64,000 bases of DNA from Amycolatopsis sp. NBC_01480 (lineage in GTDB: Bacteria; Actinomycetota; Actinomycetes; Mycobacteriales; Pseudonocardiaceae): assembly GCF_036227205.1 (NCBI RefSeq), contig NZ_CP109442.1, positions 8,432,001 to 8,496,000 of the forward strand, given 5' to 3'. The notes below the pieces were generated by a model. That model did no database searches. It was not told where the DNA came from and saw only the letters and a program-made list of their open reading frames with translations. Of this stretch, positions 8,408 through 17,026 are shown piece by piece. Position 1 is the stretch's first letter; each line of letters begins with the position of its first letter. The position numbers and the translations under genes are program-made.

Positions 8408-9721
8408 TCACTCCTGCCAGTCGTAGCTGAGCGTGGGCGGGTGGTCGGAGCCCTTCGTCACCTTGAGGTTCGCCTCGGGGTGCGCGGTGGCGTAACGGGT
8501 CATCTCGTCGTACATCCGGTCACGCATCTCCGAGTCCCGCACCTCGATCGTCGCGCGCTGGCCCAGGTCCGCGGGATGCACTCCGGGCTCGGTGCGGATC
8601 CCGAGGTTCCAGAAGTGCCGCTTGTCGGTGCCGTCGGCGCCCTGGCCGTCGTTGGTGAAGTAGACCTTGCCGCTTTTCTTGTCGTAGATCTGCTGGGTCA
8701 CCTTGATCTGGTCGTCGCCCTGGGCCGCGTTGAAGTACCCGGAATTGTTCTTGGCGTCGCTGGTGTAGAAACCGACTTCGCCGCCGAACGCGCCGCCGAA
8801 TCCGTAACTGCCCTTCCACAGTTCCAGCCGGTACTTCTTCCCGGTTTTCGGGTCGGTGAACTCCATGTTGTCGCCGTTGTCGCTGGTGCGGTGCAGGTCC
8901 GCGCCGATGACCTTCTCCAGCTTGTCGTAGATGTCGTGCCAGCCCAGGTAACGCTGTACGGAATGCTCGCCGGTGGTGTAGAAATCGCCGTCCTTGACGT
9001 ATTTGAAGCCGAAATAGTCGTAGATCTTCTGCGCGACCTCGGGGTCCTGCATGATCTTGTCCCAGTCGCCCGTGACCAGGGCGAGCCGGAGCTTGGGGTT
9101 TTTCGCGACCAGCGCGGCGATACCGGGGATCTCACGGAGGATGAGCGCGCCGATCTCGGCGATATTGCGCTTTTCCGAGCCCGCCAGCTCCCACACCTGG
9201 CCCGGTTTGTTGCGGATCTTCAAGCCCTCGGCGAGCAGCACCGCGTCGTAGGTCTTGACCACCAGCTCCAGATCGGCCAGCAGGGCCAGCGCCTCGGCCT
9301 TGGCGATCTTGTCCTTCGCCCAGGCGAGCACGATGTTGCCCTTGCCGTGCGCATGGTCCTTCCACATGCCGTCGAGCTTGTCCTGCAACGCCTGAGCGTC
9401 CGCGCGCTTGCTGCCGGCCTCCTGCTGGGCCTTCGCCAGCGCGTCGCGGACCACCTCGAACGACCGGGCCGAGTCCTCCAGGTCCTCGGCCTGCGCGTCG
9501 CGGTTCTTCTTGAAGTCGTCCAGCGAGGACAGCGCCGCCTCGCCGGCCCCACCGTGCCAGCCCTCGGCCAGCTCGGTCCGGACGCTCTCCACCAAGGACT
9601 TGGCGTCGTTGACCGCTTCCTTGGCGGCCCGGCAGGTCCGCGCCCGATCGTCCAGGTCGGCCGGGCTGCCCTTCTGGACCTGGTCGGCGAGCTGGTGGAT
9701 CTTGTCGAACACCGCGCTCAT
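8408..9721 (-). CDS. T7SS/WXG100-like polymorphic effector with DUF4474-like C-terminal domain
   Basis: A 437-residue protein with two parts. Residues 1-110 look like a WXG100/LXG-type helical hairpin, with a WHG turn in ELAEGWHGGAGEAAL and long helices either side. Residues ~270-437 resemble DUF4474: KYRLELWKGSYGFGGAFGGEVGFY, then HFWNLGIRTEPGVHPADLGQ and a closing DSEMRDRMYDEM helix. The middle (AKAEALALLADLELVVKTYDAVLL and after) is also helical. No signal peptide is present, consistent with ESX export. It overlaps the preceding small gene by four bases, so the two are translationally coupled. Inference: a secreted effector or toxin-like protein; no separate immunity gene is evident downstream on the same strand. 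Confidence 0.7.
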   Translation of the reverse strand: MSAVFDKIHQLADQVQKGSPADLDDRARTCRAAKEAVNDAKSLVESVRTELAEGWHGGAGEAALSSLDDFKKNRDAQAEDLEDSARSFEVVRDALAKAQQEAGSKRADAQALQDKLDGMWKDHAHGKGNIVLAWAKDKIAKAEALALLADLELVVKTYDAVLLAEGLKIRNKPGQVWELAGSEKRNIAEIGALILREIPGIAALVAKNPKLRLALVTGDWDKIMQDPEVAQKIYDYFGFKYVKDGDFYTTGEHSVQRYLGWHDIYDKLEKVIGADLHRTSDNGDNMEFTDPKTGKKYRLELWKGSYGFGGAFGGEVGFYTSDAKNNSGYFNAAQGDDQIKVTQQIYDKKSGKVYFTNDGQGADGTDKRHFWNLGIRTEPGVHPADLGQRATIEVRDSEMRDRMYDEMTRYATAHPEANLKVTKGSDHPPTLSYDWQE

Positions 9722-10026
9722 CGGTCGATCCCCTCGAAGTCGCCGTCCAGCGCCTTCAGGAAGACATCGCGCGCGTTGGCATCGGAGCGGTCGTAGCTCT
9801 TGGCGGCGTTCCGGATGCCCTCCACCAAGCTCTCGACCTGCTCCTGCGCGGCCTGCAGGTCCTCCTGCCGGGTCAGGAGCCAGACGTCGTAGTCACCGGC
9901 GTAACCGTCGGCCCGGCCGGTGCTCCCGACGTTCGGCGCCCCGCCCGCGGACAGCACCGGCGGCTTGCCTGCGGCCAGCTTGGCCGCCGCCTTCCCGATG
10001 TTCGCGACATTGACCTCGAAGCCCAC
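9718..10026 (-). CDS. ESX-type secretion partner protein
   Basis: A 102-residue protein starting at a GTG with a strong upstream GGGGGAGGAAG. The C-terminal half is a long helix ending in AAKSYDRSDANARD, which contains a YxxxD motif (YDRSD) as in ESX secretion signals. N-terminally it has GFEVNVANIGKAAAKLAAGK, like actinobacterial ESX-1-associated proteins. Its stop overlaps the ATG of the effector gene (ATGA), implying a chaperone or co-secreted partner role. No T7SS core gene (EccC, EccD, MycP) lies in the window, so export would rely on a system elsewhere. Assignment is by pattern; sequence conservation in this family is low. Confidence 0.6.
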   Translation of the reverse strand: MGFEVNVANIGKAAAKLAAGKPPVLSAGGAPNVGSTGRADGYAGDYDVWLLTRQEDLQAAQEQVESLVEGIRNAAKSYDRSDANARDVFLKALDGDFEGIDR

Positions 10027-10146
10027 AGAACTTCCTCCCCCAGCAGTCCCGAGTGACACTCCTCACCAGGAATGTAACACTCATGCCGCTTTGGGACGGA
10101 GAAGTTCCGCTTCTGGTTCCCTGTCCGTTTTGCCGGGCGAGCCCGC

Positions 10147-10914
10147 TCAGCCGCGCCCGAACAGCCGCTTCACCTGGGTGACCCGGCGCTGCACACCCCA
10201 GGCCGCCACCCGGAAGAACGCCTCGCGCATGATGTCGCCGCTCATCTTCGACACGCCGATCTCGCGGTCGGTGAAGGTGATCGGGACCTCGACGATCTCG
10301 AAGCCCGCGTCAGCGGTCCGGCGGGTCAGGTCGATCTGGAAGCAGTAGCCGTGCGAGGCGATCTCGTCCAGCTCCAGCTTCTCCAGCACCGGGCGCCGGT
10401 ACGCGCGGAATCCCGCCGTCATGTCCGACACCTTCAGGCCCATCGCGATCCGCGAGTACACGTTCGCGCCGCGGGAGAGCACCTTGCGGCTCATCGGCCA
10501 GTTCACCGTGCTGCCGCCGGGCACGTACCGCGAGCCGATGGACAGGTCGGCGTCGCCGACGGCGTCCAGCAGGCGCGGCAGGTCCTCCGGGGCGTGCGAG
10601 CCGTCCGCGTCCATCTCCACGAACGTCGCGTAGCCCTTGGCCAGGCCCCAGCGGAACCCGGCGATGTACGCCTTGCCCAGGCCGGCCTTCTCGGTGCGGT
10701 GCAGCACGTGGACGCGGTCGTCGCCGTCCGCGCGCTCGTCGGCCAGCTCACCGGTGCCGTCCGGGCTGCCGTCGTCGACGACCAGCACGTGGACGTCCGG
10801 GAGTACCTTGTGCAGGCGGTCCAGAACCGGGCCGAGGTTCTCCCGCTCGTTGTACGTCGGGATCACCACCAGCACCGGCTCGATTCCTTCGGCCCCCCGC
10901 GGCGCCTGCGCCAT
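10147..10914 (-). CDS. ppm1: Polyprenol monophosphomannose synthase
   Basis: Family GT2 enzyme moving mannose from GDP-mannose to polyprenyl phosphate, giving the donor for protein mannosylation and outer lipoglycan mannosyltransferases. The 255-residue protein has [12 protein letters not shown] at the start, the nucleotide site [14 protein letters not shown], the DXD-like [12 protein letters not shown], and the DPM-type region [28 protein letters not shown]. It lacks membrane spans, matching the catalytic (D2) half of mycobacterial Ppm1. It lies just downstream of lnt on the same strand, the same pairing that is fused into one protein in M. tuberculosis. Confidence 0.93.
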   Translation of the reverse strand: MAQAPRGAEGIEPVLVVIPTYNERENLGPVLDRLHKVLPDVHVLVVDDGSPDGTGELADERADGDDRVHVLHRTEKAGLGKAYIAGFRWGLAKGYATFVEMDADGSHAPEDLPRLLDAVGDADLSIGSRYVPGGSTVNWPMSRKVLSRGANVYSRIAMGLKVSDMTAGFRAYRRPVLEKLELDEIASHGYCFQIDLTRRTADAGFEIVEVPITFTDREIGVSKMSGDIMREAFFRVAAWGVQRRVTQVKRLFGRG

Positions 10915-10974
10915 CCGTTCTCCTCCGAATCCCGCGGGATCGCACCCGCCGCTTCCCCTGCTGTCGTGCCGGCG

Positions 10975-12585
10975 CTAGCTCGCGCGGCGGGTGCGAAAAC
11001 GGAGTACGAACCCGCCGGCGACACCGGCGATCGCCAGTGCCAGCAGTCCGTACTCCGTCCACGCACCGAGTCGATCCGACAGCGTAGTCTGCGTCCGCAG
11101 CGGCACGCGGCCGACCAGGGCATCTGCCGTGAAAAGGCCGGTTGAGCTGGTGATCGTCCCGTCCGGCGCGACAATCGCGCTCACCCCGGAGGTGGCGGTG
11201 ACCACCACGGCGCGGCCGTGCTCCACCGCCCGCAGCCGCGACATCGCCAGCTGCTGGTAGCTCATCTCACTGCGCCCGTACCACGCGTTGTTGGTCGGCA
11301 CCACGAGCAGCTCGCCGCCAGCGGCGGTGGCCTCGCGGGCCGGGTAGTCGAACGCCGTCTCGTAACAGATGAAGACGCCGACCTTGGTGCCCGCGACCGA
11401 CAGCGCTGCGTTGCTGCCGTCGCCGGTGGTCATGTCGCGGGTGTCGTCGACGAACGGGGTGACCAGCCGGGCGATGGCGCGGGCCGGCACGTACTCCCCG
11501 AACGGGACGAGCTGCTGCTTGGCGTAACGCTGGCCGGGGCCGGTGCGCGGGTCCCAGACGACCGCGGAGTTCTGCGCGCTGCCGTCGGGCAGGCGCACCA
11601 GCGCGCCGATGATCGCGGGGATGCCGTACGCGGACACCATCTGGTCGATGCCGGGGTCGTCGCCGTCGTAGGAGGTCGCGGTCTCGGGCCACAGCAGCAG
11701 GTCCGGCTTGGGGACCTGGCCGGACTGGATCTGCCCGAGCAGTTTGGCGCTCTCGGCGAGGTGGCTGTCGCGCAGCACGTTCCGCTGGCCCTCGAGCTCG
11801 ATGCCGATGTCGGGGGCGTTGCCCTGCACGGCCGCGACGGTCAGGGAGCCGTCCTGCGCGGCGGTGCCGATCGTCGGCCACAGCGCCAGGCCGGCGACGA
11901 CGGGCAGCACGGTGAACACGGCGGGCCAGACGAGCCGGCGGTCCCGCGCCTTCCGCTCGGTCCACAGCCGGGCGACGAGCGCAGCGAGCCCGAAGCCGGT
12001 CAGCACCACGGCCAGCCCGACCAGCGGCGCGCCGCCGACCGAGGCGAGCGGCAGGAACGCGCCCTCGGGCTGGCTGAACGCCACCCGGCCCCACGGGAAG
12101 CCGCCGAGCGGGAACCACGCCCGCGGCGTCTCCAGCCCGACGAACACCAGCGCGCCCCAGAGCGGCGCCAGCGGCAGCCGGGAGACGACCGTGATCAACC
12201 AGCCCGCGAGTCCGAAGTAGAGCGCCAGCACGACCGACAGGCCCAGCCACGGCCACGGCCCGAAGTCGCGGCCGAGGAAGTCCTGCAGCCACAGCAGCTG
12301 GGTCAGGAAGAAAACGACCCCGAACACGAACCCGTAGCCGAATCCGCCGCGGAACGTCCGTCCACGCAGGACCAGAGCGAAGACGGCGAACGCGATCGGC
12401 GCCAGCCACCACAGCGGGCGCGGCGCGAAACTCAGCTCGTAGACGCCGCCGGCCACCGCCGCGACGACGAGCCGCAGCAGCCAGGCCCGCGTGAATCGCC
12501 GTTTTCCGGCCGGTTTCGGAGTGTTCTGCCCGGAGTTCGCTTCGTGCGGGACGCCCGGTCCGGGATCCGCGACTTTCACTGGCAC
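10975..12585 (-). CDS. lnt: Apolipoprotein N-acyltransferase
   Basis: Adds the third acyl chain to the N-terminal Cys of lipoproteins at the membrane. The 536-residue protein has a ~35-residue soluble N-terminal stretch, about seven hydrophobic segments to residue ~230, then a carbon-nitrogen-hydrolase domain. The catalytic triad is visible: Glu in LLWPETATSYD, Lys in YAKQQLVPFGEYVP, and Cys in GVFICYETAFDYP. A last hydrophobic helix near the C terminus anchors it, followed by RFRTRRAS. The GTG start gives a leader longer than average; a later start is possible. It lies upstream of ppm1, 60 bases apart, probably in one operon. Confidence 0.93.
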   Translation of the reverse strand: MPVKVADPGPGVPHEANSGQNTPKPAGKRRFTRAWLLRLVVAAVAGGVYELSFAPRPLWWLAPIAFAVFALVLRGRTFRGGFGYGFVFGVVFFLTQLLWLQDFLGRDFGPWPWLGLSVVLALYFGLAGWLITVVSRLPLAPLWGALVFVGLETPRAWFPLGGFPWGRVAFSQPEGAFLPLASVGGAPLVGLAVVLTGFGLAALVARLWTERKARDRRLVWPAVFTVLPVVAGLALWPTIGTAAQDGSLTVAAVQGNAPDIGIELEGQRNVLRDSHLAESAKLLGQIQSGQVPKPDLLLWPETATSYDGDDPGIDQMVSAYGIPAIIGALVRLPDGSAQNSAVVWDPRTGPGQRYAKQQLVPFGEYVPARAIARLVTPFVDDTRDMTTGDGSNAALSVAGTKVGVFICYETAFDYPAREATAAGGELLVVPTNNAWYGRSEMSYQQLAMSRLRAVEHGRAVVVTATSGVSAIVAPDGTITSSTGLFTADALVGRVPLRTQTTLSDRLGAWTEYGLLALAIAGVAGGFVLRFRTRRAS

Positions 12586-12595
12586 ACCGGGAACT

Positions 12596-14212
12596 CTAGG
12601 CGGCGGAGGTGAAGCCCTCGTGGATGACCGCCCCGTCGCGGACCGTGCGCAGGCAGCGCGGCAGCGGCGTTTCCCCGTCCAGGCGCGGCAGCGGCGGCAC
12701 GCCGGAGCGCGGGTCGGTGGACCAGCGCTGCACGCGGGCGTCGGCGGTGGCGACGACCAGCTCGGTCGCGTCCCAGATCGCGTAGTGCGCGGGGGCGCCG
12801 GGGACGAGGCTGCCGGTGACGCCGTCGTTCACCCCGGCGGCGCGGTGCCCGGCGCGGGTGTGCGCGGTGAACGCCGCCCGCGCGGACAGCCGGGCGCCCT
12901 GGGTGTGGTGGTGCACCGCGGCGCGCACGGCGGCCCAGGGGTCAAGCGCGGTCACCGGTGAGTCGGAGCCGAACGCGAGCACCACCCCTTCCGCGGCGAG
13001 GGTGGCGAACGGGTTGAGGCCCGCGGCGCGGGCCGCACCGAGGCGGTCGGCGTACATCCCGGCGTCCCCGCCCCAGGCCGCGTCGAACAACGGCTGCGCG
13101 GACGCGACGACACCCCAGCCGGCCAGCGCACGGGCCTGGTCGGCGGTGACCATCTCCAGGTGCTCGAGCCGGTGGTGGCGCGCGGCGAGCGCGCGCTGCC
13201 CGACCTCCTTCTCGGCCAGCCGGAAGCCCTCCACGACCTCGGCCGTCGCCGCGTCGCCGATCACGTGGAAACCGGCCTGCAGCCCGGCTTCGGTGCAGGC
13301 GGCGAGGTGGTCGGCGATGGCGGCGGCGTCGAGGTAGAGCGAGCCGGACGTGCCGGGCTCGTCCGCGTACGGCGTGGTGAGCGCGGCGGTGCGGGAGCCG
13401 AGGGCGCCGTCGACGAACAGGTCGCCGCCCATGCCGTGCGCGCCGAGTGCGCGGGCGGTTTCGAGGCCGGCCTGGCCGGGTTCGCCCCAGTAGCCGACGA
13501 CCTCCGGGGACCCGGGCTCGGCGGCGAGTGCGAGGAGGCCGGCGAAGTCGTCGCGGCCGGCGATGTCCGGGCCGCCGCACTCGTGCACGGAGACGATCCC
13601 GCGGGCGGCCGCCGTGCTGAGGAAGGCGCGTTGCGCGGCCGTTCGCTGCTCCGGCGTGATCGCCGCGCGGGCAGCGGCGCGGACCGCGTGGTGGGCGTCG
13701 CGCGTGAGCGGGCCGTCGGCGGACCAGCCGGCGGCTTCGCGCGCTGCGGGCGCCAGCTCGACCAGCGCGCTCGACACGAGCGCGGAGTGGACGTCGACCC
13801 GGCTCAAGTACACCGGCGTCGCACCGGCGGCCTCGTCGAGTTCCACGCGGCTGGGCAGGCGGGGCTCGGCCCAGCCCGACTCGTCCCACCCGTGCGCGAG
13901 CAGCACACGGCCGGGGACGGCGGCTTCGTGCACCGCGGCGAGCAGGGCGGCGGCGCTGCGGACGCCGGCGAGGTCGAGCCCGGTCAGGTGCAGGCCCGTC
14001 GCGGTCGCGTGGACGTGCGCGTCGACGAAGGCGGGGGCGACGAACGCGCCGGCGAGGTCGACCTTCCGGGCGCCGGGGTGCAGCGCGCGGGCGGGGGCGT
14101 CCTGGCCGACCCAGACGACCGTGCCGCCGGACACCGCCATCGCGGTCGCGTCCGGCGAGGAGGGGGTGTAGATCCGGCCGCCGAGCAGGAGCGTGGTGCT
14201 GTCGTTCGTCAC
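12596..14212 (-). CDS. YtcJ-type amidohydrolase
   Basis: A 538-residue metal-dependent hydrolase of amidohydrolase family 3 (YtcJ-like), probably acting on an N-acyl, amide or cyclic amide compound; substrate unknown. Metal-binding motifs are present: VDAHVHATATGLHL early, LSRVDVHSALVSS in the middle, GFHVIGDAAT, HHRLEHLEM, and the late Asp region AFGSDSPVTALDPW. The N- and C-terminal strands (LLLGGRIYTPS; GAPAHYAIWDATELVVATADARV) form the usual composite beta-sandwich. GTG start. The gene abuts lnt (10 bases between) and may belong to that transcription unit, though no functional link is evident. Confidence 0.85.
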   Translation of the reverse strand: MTNDSTTLLLGGRIYTPSSPDATAMAVSGGTVVWVGQDAPARALHPGARKVDLAGAFVAPAFVDAHVHATATGLHLTGLDLAGVRSAAALLAAVHEAAVPGRVLLAHGWDESGWAEPRLPSRVELDEAAGATPVYLSRVDVHSALVSSALVELAPAAREAAGWSADGPLTRDAHHAVRAAARAAITPEQRTAAQRAFLSTAAARGIVSVHECGGPDIAGRDDFAGLLALAAEPGSPEVVGYWGEPGQAGLETARALGAHGMGGDLFVDGALGSRTAALTTPYADEPGTSGSLYLDAAAIADHLAACTEAGLQAGFHVIGDAATAEVVEGFRLAEKEVGQRALAARHHRLEHLEMVTADQARALAGWGVVASAQPLFDAAWGGDAGMYADRLGAARAAGLNPFATLAAEGVVLAFGSDSPVTALDPWAAVRAAVHHHTQGARLSARAAFTAHTRAGHRAAGVNDGVTGSLVPGAPAHYAIWDATELVVATADARVQRWSTDPRSGVPPLPRLDGETPLPRCLRTVRDGAVIHEGFTSAA

Positions 14213-14356
14213 GGTGTACGAGTCTCCCCCGGCCTCGAGGGTCCGCTTTGCCGGGGTGCGACCAGCCGACTCCCCCTGTCACTGTGCAGGAAGATTTACG
14301 CCGTGAGAATGTTATGACAGGATATTTTAACGCGATACCGACGACTAGGAGTACAA

Positions 14357-15748
14357 GTGACTGCGATCCAGGAACCTGTGACGCCTGCCGCCGCCCAGGA
14401 CCAGCCCTATGAGTACGCCCGCGCCGAGCTGGTCGAACCCGACTGGCGCAGGTTCCCCGGCTGGCAGGCCGTCACCGATGCCGAATGGCGTGACGCGCAG
14501 TGGCAGCGGGTGCACTGCATCCGCAACGTCAAGCAGCTGCGCGCCCTGATGGGCGACCTGCTGGAAGATCGCTTCTACGAAGACCTGCTCGCCGACCAGC
14601 GCGAGATGGCCACGATGTCGATGCTGCTGCCCCCGCAGATGCTCAACACCATGGCGCCGACGGCCGGCACCGACCCGGCGAAGGTCACCGAGGCGTTTTA
14701 CGCCGACCCGATCCGGCGTTACATGATGCCGGTGCGCAGCGACCGCGACCCGGTCTGGCCGAATCACCCGCACTCCGAGCGCGACTCGCTGCACGAGGCC
14801 GAGATGTGGGTCGTCGAGGGCCTCACCCACCGGTACCCGACGAAGGTGCTGGCCGAGATGATCTCGACCTGCCCCCAGTACTGCGGGCACTGCACCCGGA
14901 TGGACCTGGTCGGGAACTCGACCGAGCAGGTGGAGAAGCACAAGCTCAGCCTCAAGCCGGTCGACCGCCAGGACGCGATGATCGACTACCTCAAGCGCAC
15001 CCCGGGCGTCCGCGACGTCGTGGTCTCCGGCGGCGACGTGGCCAACGTGCCGTGGCCGCAGCTGGAGTCGTTCCTGATGCGGCTGATGGACATCGAGACC
15101 GTGCGCGACGTCCGGCTGGCCACCAAGGCACTCGCCGCGCTGCCGCAGCACTGGCTCCAGCCGAAGGTCGTCGAGGGCCTCGAGCGCGTCGCCGTCACCG
15201 CGCAGCGCCGCGGGGTGAACCTGGCCATCCACACGCACGTCAACCACGCCCAGTCGGTGACCCCGCTGGTCGCGGAGGCCGCGCGGACCGCGCTGGAGGT
15301 CGGCGTCCGCGACGTGCGCAACCAGGGCGTCCTGATGCGCGGGGTGAACGCCACCTCCGCCGCGCTGCTGGACCTCTGCTTCGCCCTCCAGGGCGAGGCG
15401 AACATCCTGCCGTACTACTTCTACATGTGCGACATGATCCCCAACGCAGAACACTGGCGCGTCGCCGTCTGGGAAGCCCAAGAACTCCAGCATTCGATCA
15501 TGGGCTACCTGCCGGGCTACGCGACGCCGCGGATCGTGTGCGACGTGCCCTACGTCGGGAAGCGCTGGGTGCACCAGCTGGCCGAATATGACCGTGAGCT
15601 GGGGATTTCCTACTGGACCAAGAACTACCGCACCGGGATCGAGCACTCCGACCCCGAAGCCTTGCAGCGGCGCTACCCGTACTACGACCCGATCCAGACC
15701 CTGCCCGAAGCCGGCCAAACCTGGTGGAACACCCAACCCCGCTCTTGA
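14357..15748 (+). CDS. kamA: KamA-family radical SAM aminomutase (lysine 2,3-aminomutase-like)
   Basis: A 463-residue radical SAM, PLP-dependent enzyme. The iron-sulfur motif CPQYCGHC (CxxxCxxC) is near residues 171-178, followed by VVVSGGDVANVPW, which in this family contacts SAM. The late segment CDVPYVGKRWVHQ carries the probable PLP Lys, though the usual glycine-rich GGGGK of clostridial lysine 2,3-aminomutase is replaced by YVGK, so the substrate may differ (beta-lysine formation is the family standard). GTG start with AGGAG eight bases upstream. The upstream region is AT-rich (ttatgacaggatatttta) and likely the promoter. The gene ends at a clear hairpin and is monocistronic. Confidence 0.85.
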   Translation: MTAIQEPVTPAAAQDQPYEYARAELVEPDWRRFPGWQAVTDAEWRDAQWQRVHCIRNVKQLRALMGDLLEDRFYEDLLADQREMATMSMLLPPQMLNTMAPTAGTDPAKVTEAFYADPIRRYMMPVRSDRDPVWPNHPHSERDSLHEAEMWVVEGLTHRYPTKVLAEMISTCPQYCGHCTRMDLVGNSTEQVEKHKLSLKPVDRQDAMIDYLKRTPGVRDVVVSGGDVANVPWPQLESFLMRLMDIETVRDVRLATKALAALPQHWLQPKVVEGLERVAVTAQRRGVNLAIHTHVNHAQSVTPLVAEAARTALEVGVRDVRNQGVLMRGVNATSAALLDLCFALQGEANILPYYFYMCDMIPNAEHWRVAVWEAQELQHSIMGYLPGYATPRIVCDVPYVGKRWVHQLAEYDRELGISYWTKNYRTGIEHSDPEALQRRYPYYDPIQTLPEAGQTWWNTQPRS

Positions 15749-15786
15749 CCACGTAGCCACATGATCCCCACTGCTTGTCCGTAGCC

Positions 15787-15832
15787 GGGGAGGAACCTCT
15801 GAGTCGTACCAACCGACCAAAGGTTCCTCCCC
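15787..15832 (+). terminator. Terminator after kamA
   Basis: ggggaggaacct at 15787-15798 pairs perfectly with aggttcctcccc at 15821-15832, with a 22-base spacer, 38 bases after the kamA stop. A T-tract is missing, as is usual in actinomycetes. Confidence 0.65.
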
Positions 15833-16497
15833 CGTTACCTGCTCGACAGGAGCACGAAAACGCCTTGACCAGCGTAGATGCAGACGCAACCACGACCGTG
15901 ACACTGTCATGGCGTTGGCGCTGACACAGCGAAACGGGCCCACCGACTCGGCACCGCGGGCCCTGGCCCGGGCATCCGGATCCATGAGCCCGATCGGCGA
16001 ACGACCCAGAAACGTCCCAGTGATTCCACAGTGGACACTCCCGGCACACTTCGCCAGCCGGTCCACCAGCGGACCTGCGACTACCAGAACCGCACCCGTC
16101 GGGCGAATTCGCTCATTGCGAAGATAACGGCACCTAAAAGAACAAGCGCCTGAGCGCGAAGTGAATCCGCCGGGCTGATTCGACCACTGCGCACACCGTG
16201 CCGAGAGCCCTGCAGCAAGCTGTCGCCGGGCGTACCCACTTGCTAATCCGCGTAGATTCGTCACGCTGTGAGAACCACTATGGCTCTCTACCGGGGACTC
16301 CGACCCTCGCGGGTGGTGATCGTCTTCGACGACGGCGACGCCTGGACCTACTGGGCACGCCGGCCACCGGAACTCGTCCACAAGGGACATCACGCTCCTC
16401 GGCTCGACCACGCGCGGCGCAGTAGGTCCCGGCGAGGCCTTCGGCCACTACCGGTTCCTCGGTCATCGTGACTCGCAACGCAGAGGAACGGCTGCCG
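15833..16497. other. 665-base region with no convincing gene
   Basis: Mixed composition with lower third-position GC bias than neighbours. Short frames exist (for example one starting 16268 that reads MRTTMALYRGLRPSRVVIVFDDGD) but they are broken and share no complete domain. The region lies between the kamA terminator and an acyl-CoA dehydrogenase remnant, and most resembles decayed coding DNA at the edge of an accessory island. Confidence 0.5.
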
Positions 16498-16731
16498 TCA
16501 GGAACGGGTTTTGCTCACCTGTTCGGTGTCTCGGGGCAGCCCGGGACCTCGTTCGGCGATCTGAGTCCGGAGGACCTCGTCCGCTCCCCCGGCGATCGTG
16601 TGGGCCCGCGAGTACAACTGCGCGTCCTGCCACCAGCCGTCGGCGACCACGTCAGGGTCGCCCTCGACGAGCAGCCCTCGAGTGCCCTGGATATCGCGGC
16701 GCTTGCCGGTTTCAAGCACGACCGCAACCAC
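16498..16731 (-). pseudogene. C-terminal remnant of an acyl-CoA dehydrogenase
   Basis: About 75 codons on the minus strand read like the final helix bundle of an acyl-CoA dehydrogenase: RRDIQGTRGLL, then WQDAQLYSRAHTIAGGADEV and LRTQIAERGPGLPRD. TIAGG..EV.R..IAER..GLPR is the family's C-terminal signature. Upstream in the same frame there is a stop within about 20 codons and no flavin-binding core, so only about a fifth of a ~380-residue gene survives. It ends about 92 bases before the ferredoxin start and marks the island's left edge. Confidence 0.75.
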
Positions 16732-16772
16732 CTCGCACCTGGAGCCGGACTGCTTGCAGGACTAAGAAGACA

Positions 16773-16786
16773 GTCGTAAGGTTACG
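16773..16786. promoter_or_regulatory. Palindrome before ferredoxin-P450 operon
   Basis: tcgtaaggttacga: perfect six-base arms around a two-base centre, 38 bases upstream of the ferredoxin ATG. Position and symmetry fit an operator for a dimeric repressor, for example the TetR protein encoded in the same operon. Confidence 0.45.
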
Positions 16787-16823
16787 AGTGTCTGGTAAAA
16801 CTTTTATCGAGGGAGCCGAGTCC

Positions 16824-17021
16824 ATGAAGATCGTTGTCGACGAGGAGAAGTGCTGTGCCGGAGGTCAATGTGTGCTGGCCGCGCCGGAGGTGTTCGACCA
16901 GCGTGACGAGGACGGAGTCGTCGTGCTGCTGAACGCGAACCCGGTGACTGAGCTGCACGAGGGTGTGCGCGAAGCCGCGCAGATCTGTCCTGCCGCCGCT
17001 ATCGCCGTTCACGAGGACTGA
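16824..17021 (+). CDS. [3Fe-4S] ferredoxin for P450
   Basis: A 65-residue electron carrier. It has the cluster ligands CCAGGQC (first and last Cys, spacing CX5C) and ICPAAAI near the C terminus, the pattern of P450-associated single-cluster 3Fe-4S ferredoxins. The position between the middle residues that is often His in this group is Gly here (CxxGGxC), which may tune the partner or potential. ATG at 16824 chosen: it follows a GGGAG, and it begins the conserved MKIVVDEEKC; an in-frame ATG 36 bases upstream would add an unconserved leader. Five bases separate it from the reductase gene. Confidence 0.9.
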   Translation: MKIVVDEEKCCAGGQCVLAAPEVFDQRDEDGVVVLLNANPVTELHEGVREAAQICPAAAIAVHED

Positions 17022-17026
17022 CCCCG

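Noticed and set aside
14345..16411. Long minus-strand frame over kamA and the following gap
   Set aside because: It mirrors kamA codons and has no recognisable domain in the part outside kamA.
16268..16471. Possible small gene beginning MRTTMALYRGLRPSRVVIVF
   Set aside because: Only the first ~25 codons look coding; the rest is Arg/Ser-rich noise. Treated as part of the decayed region.
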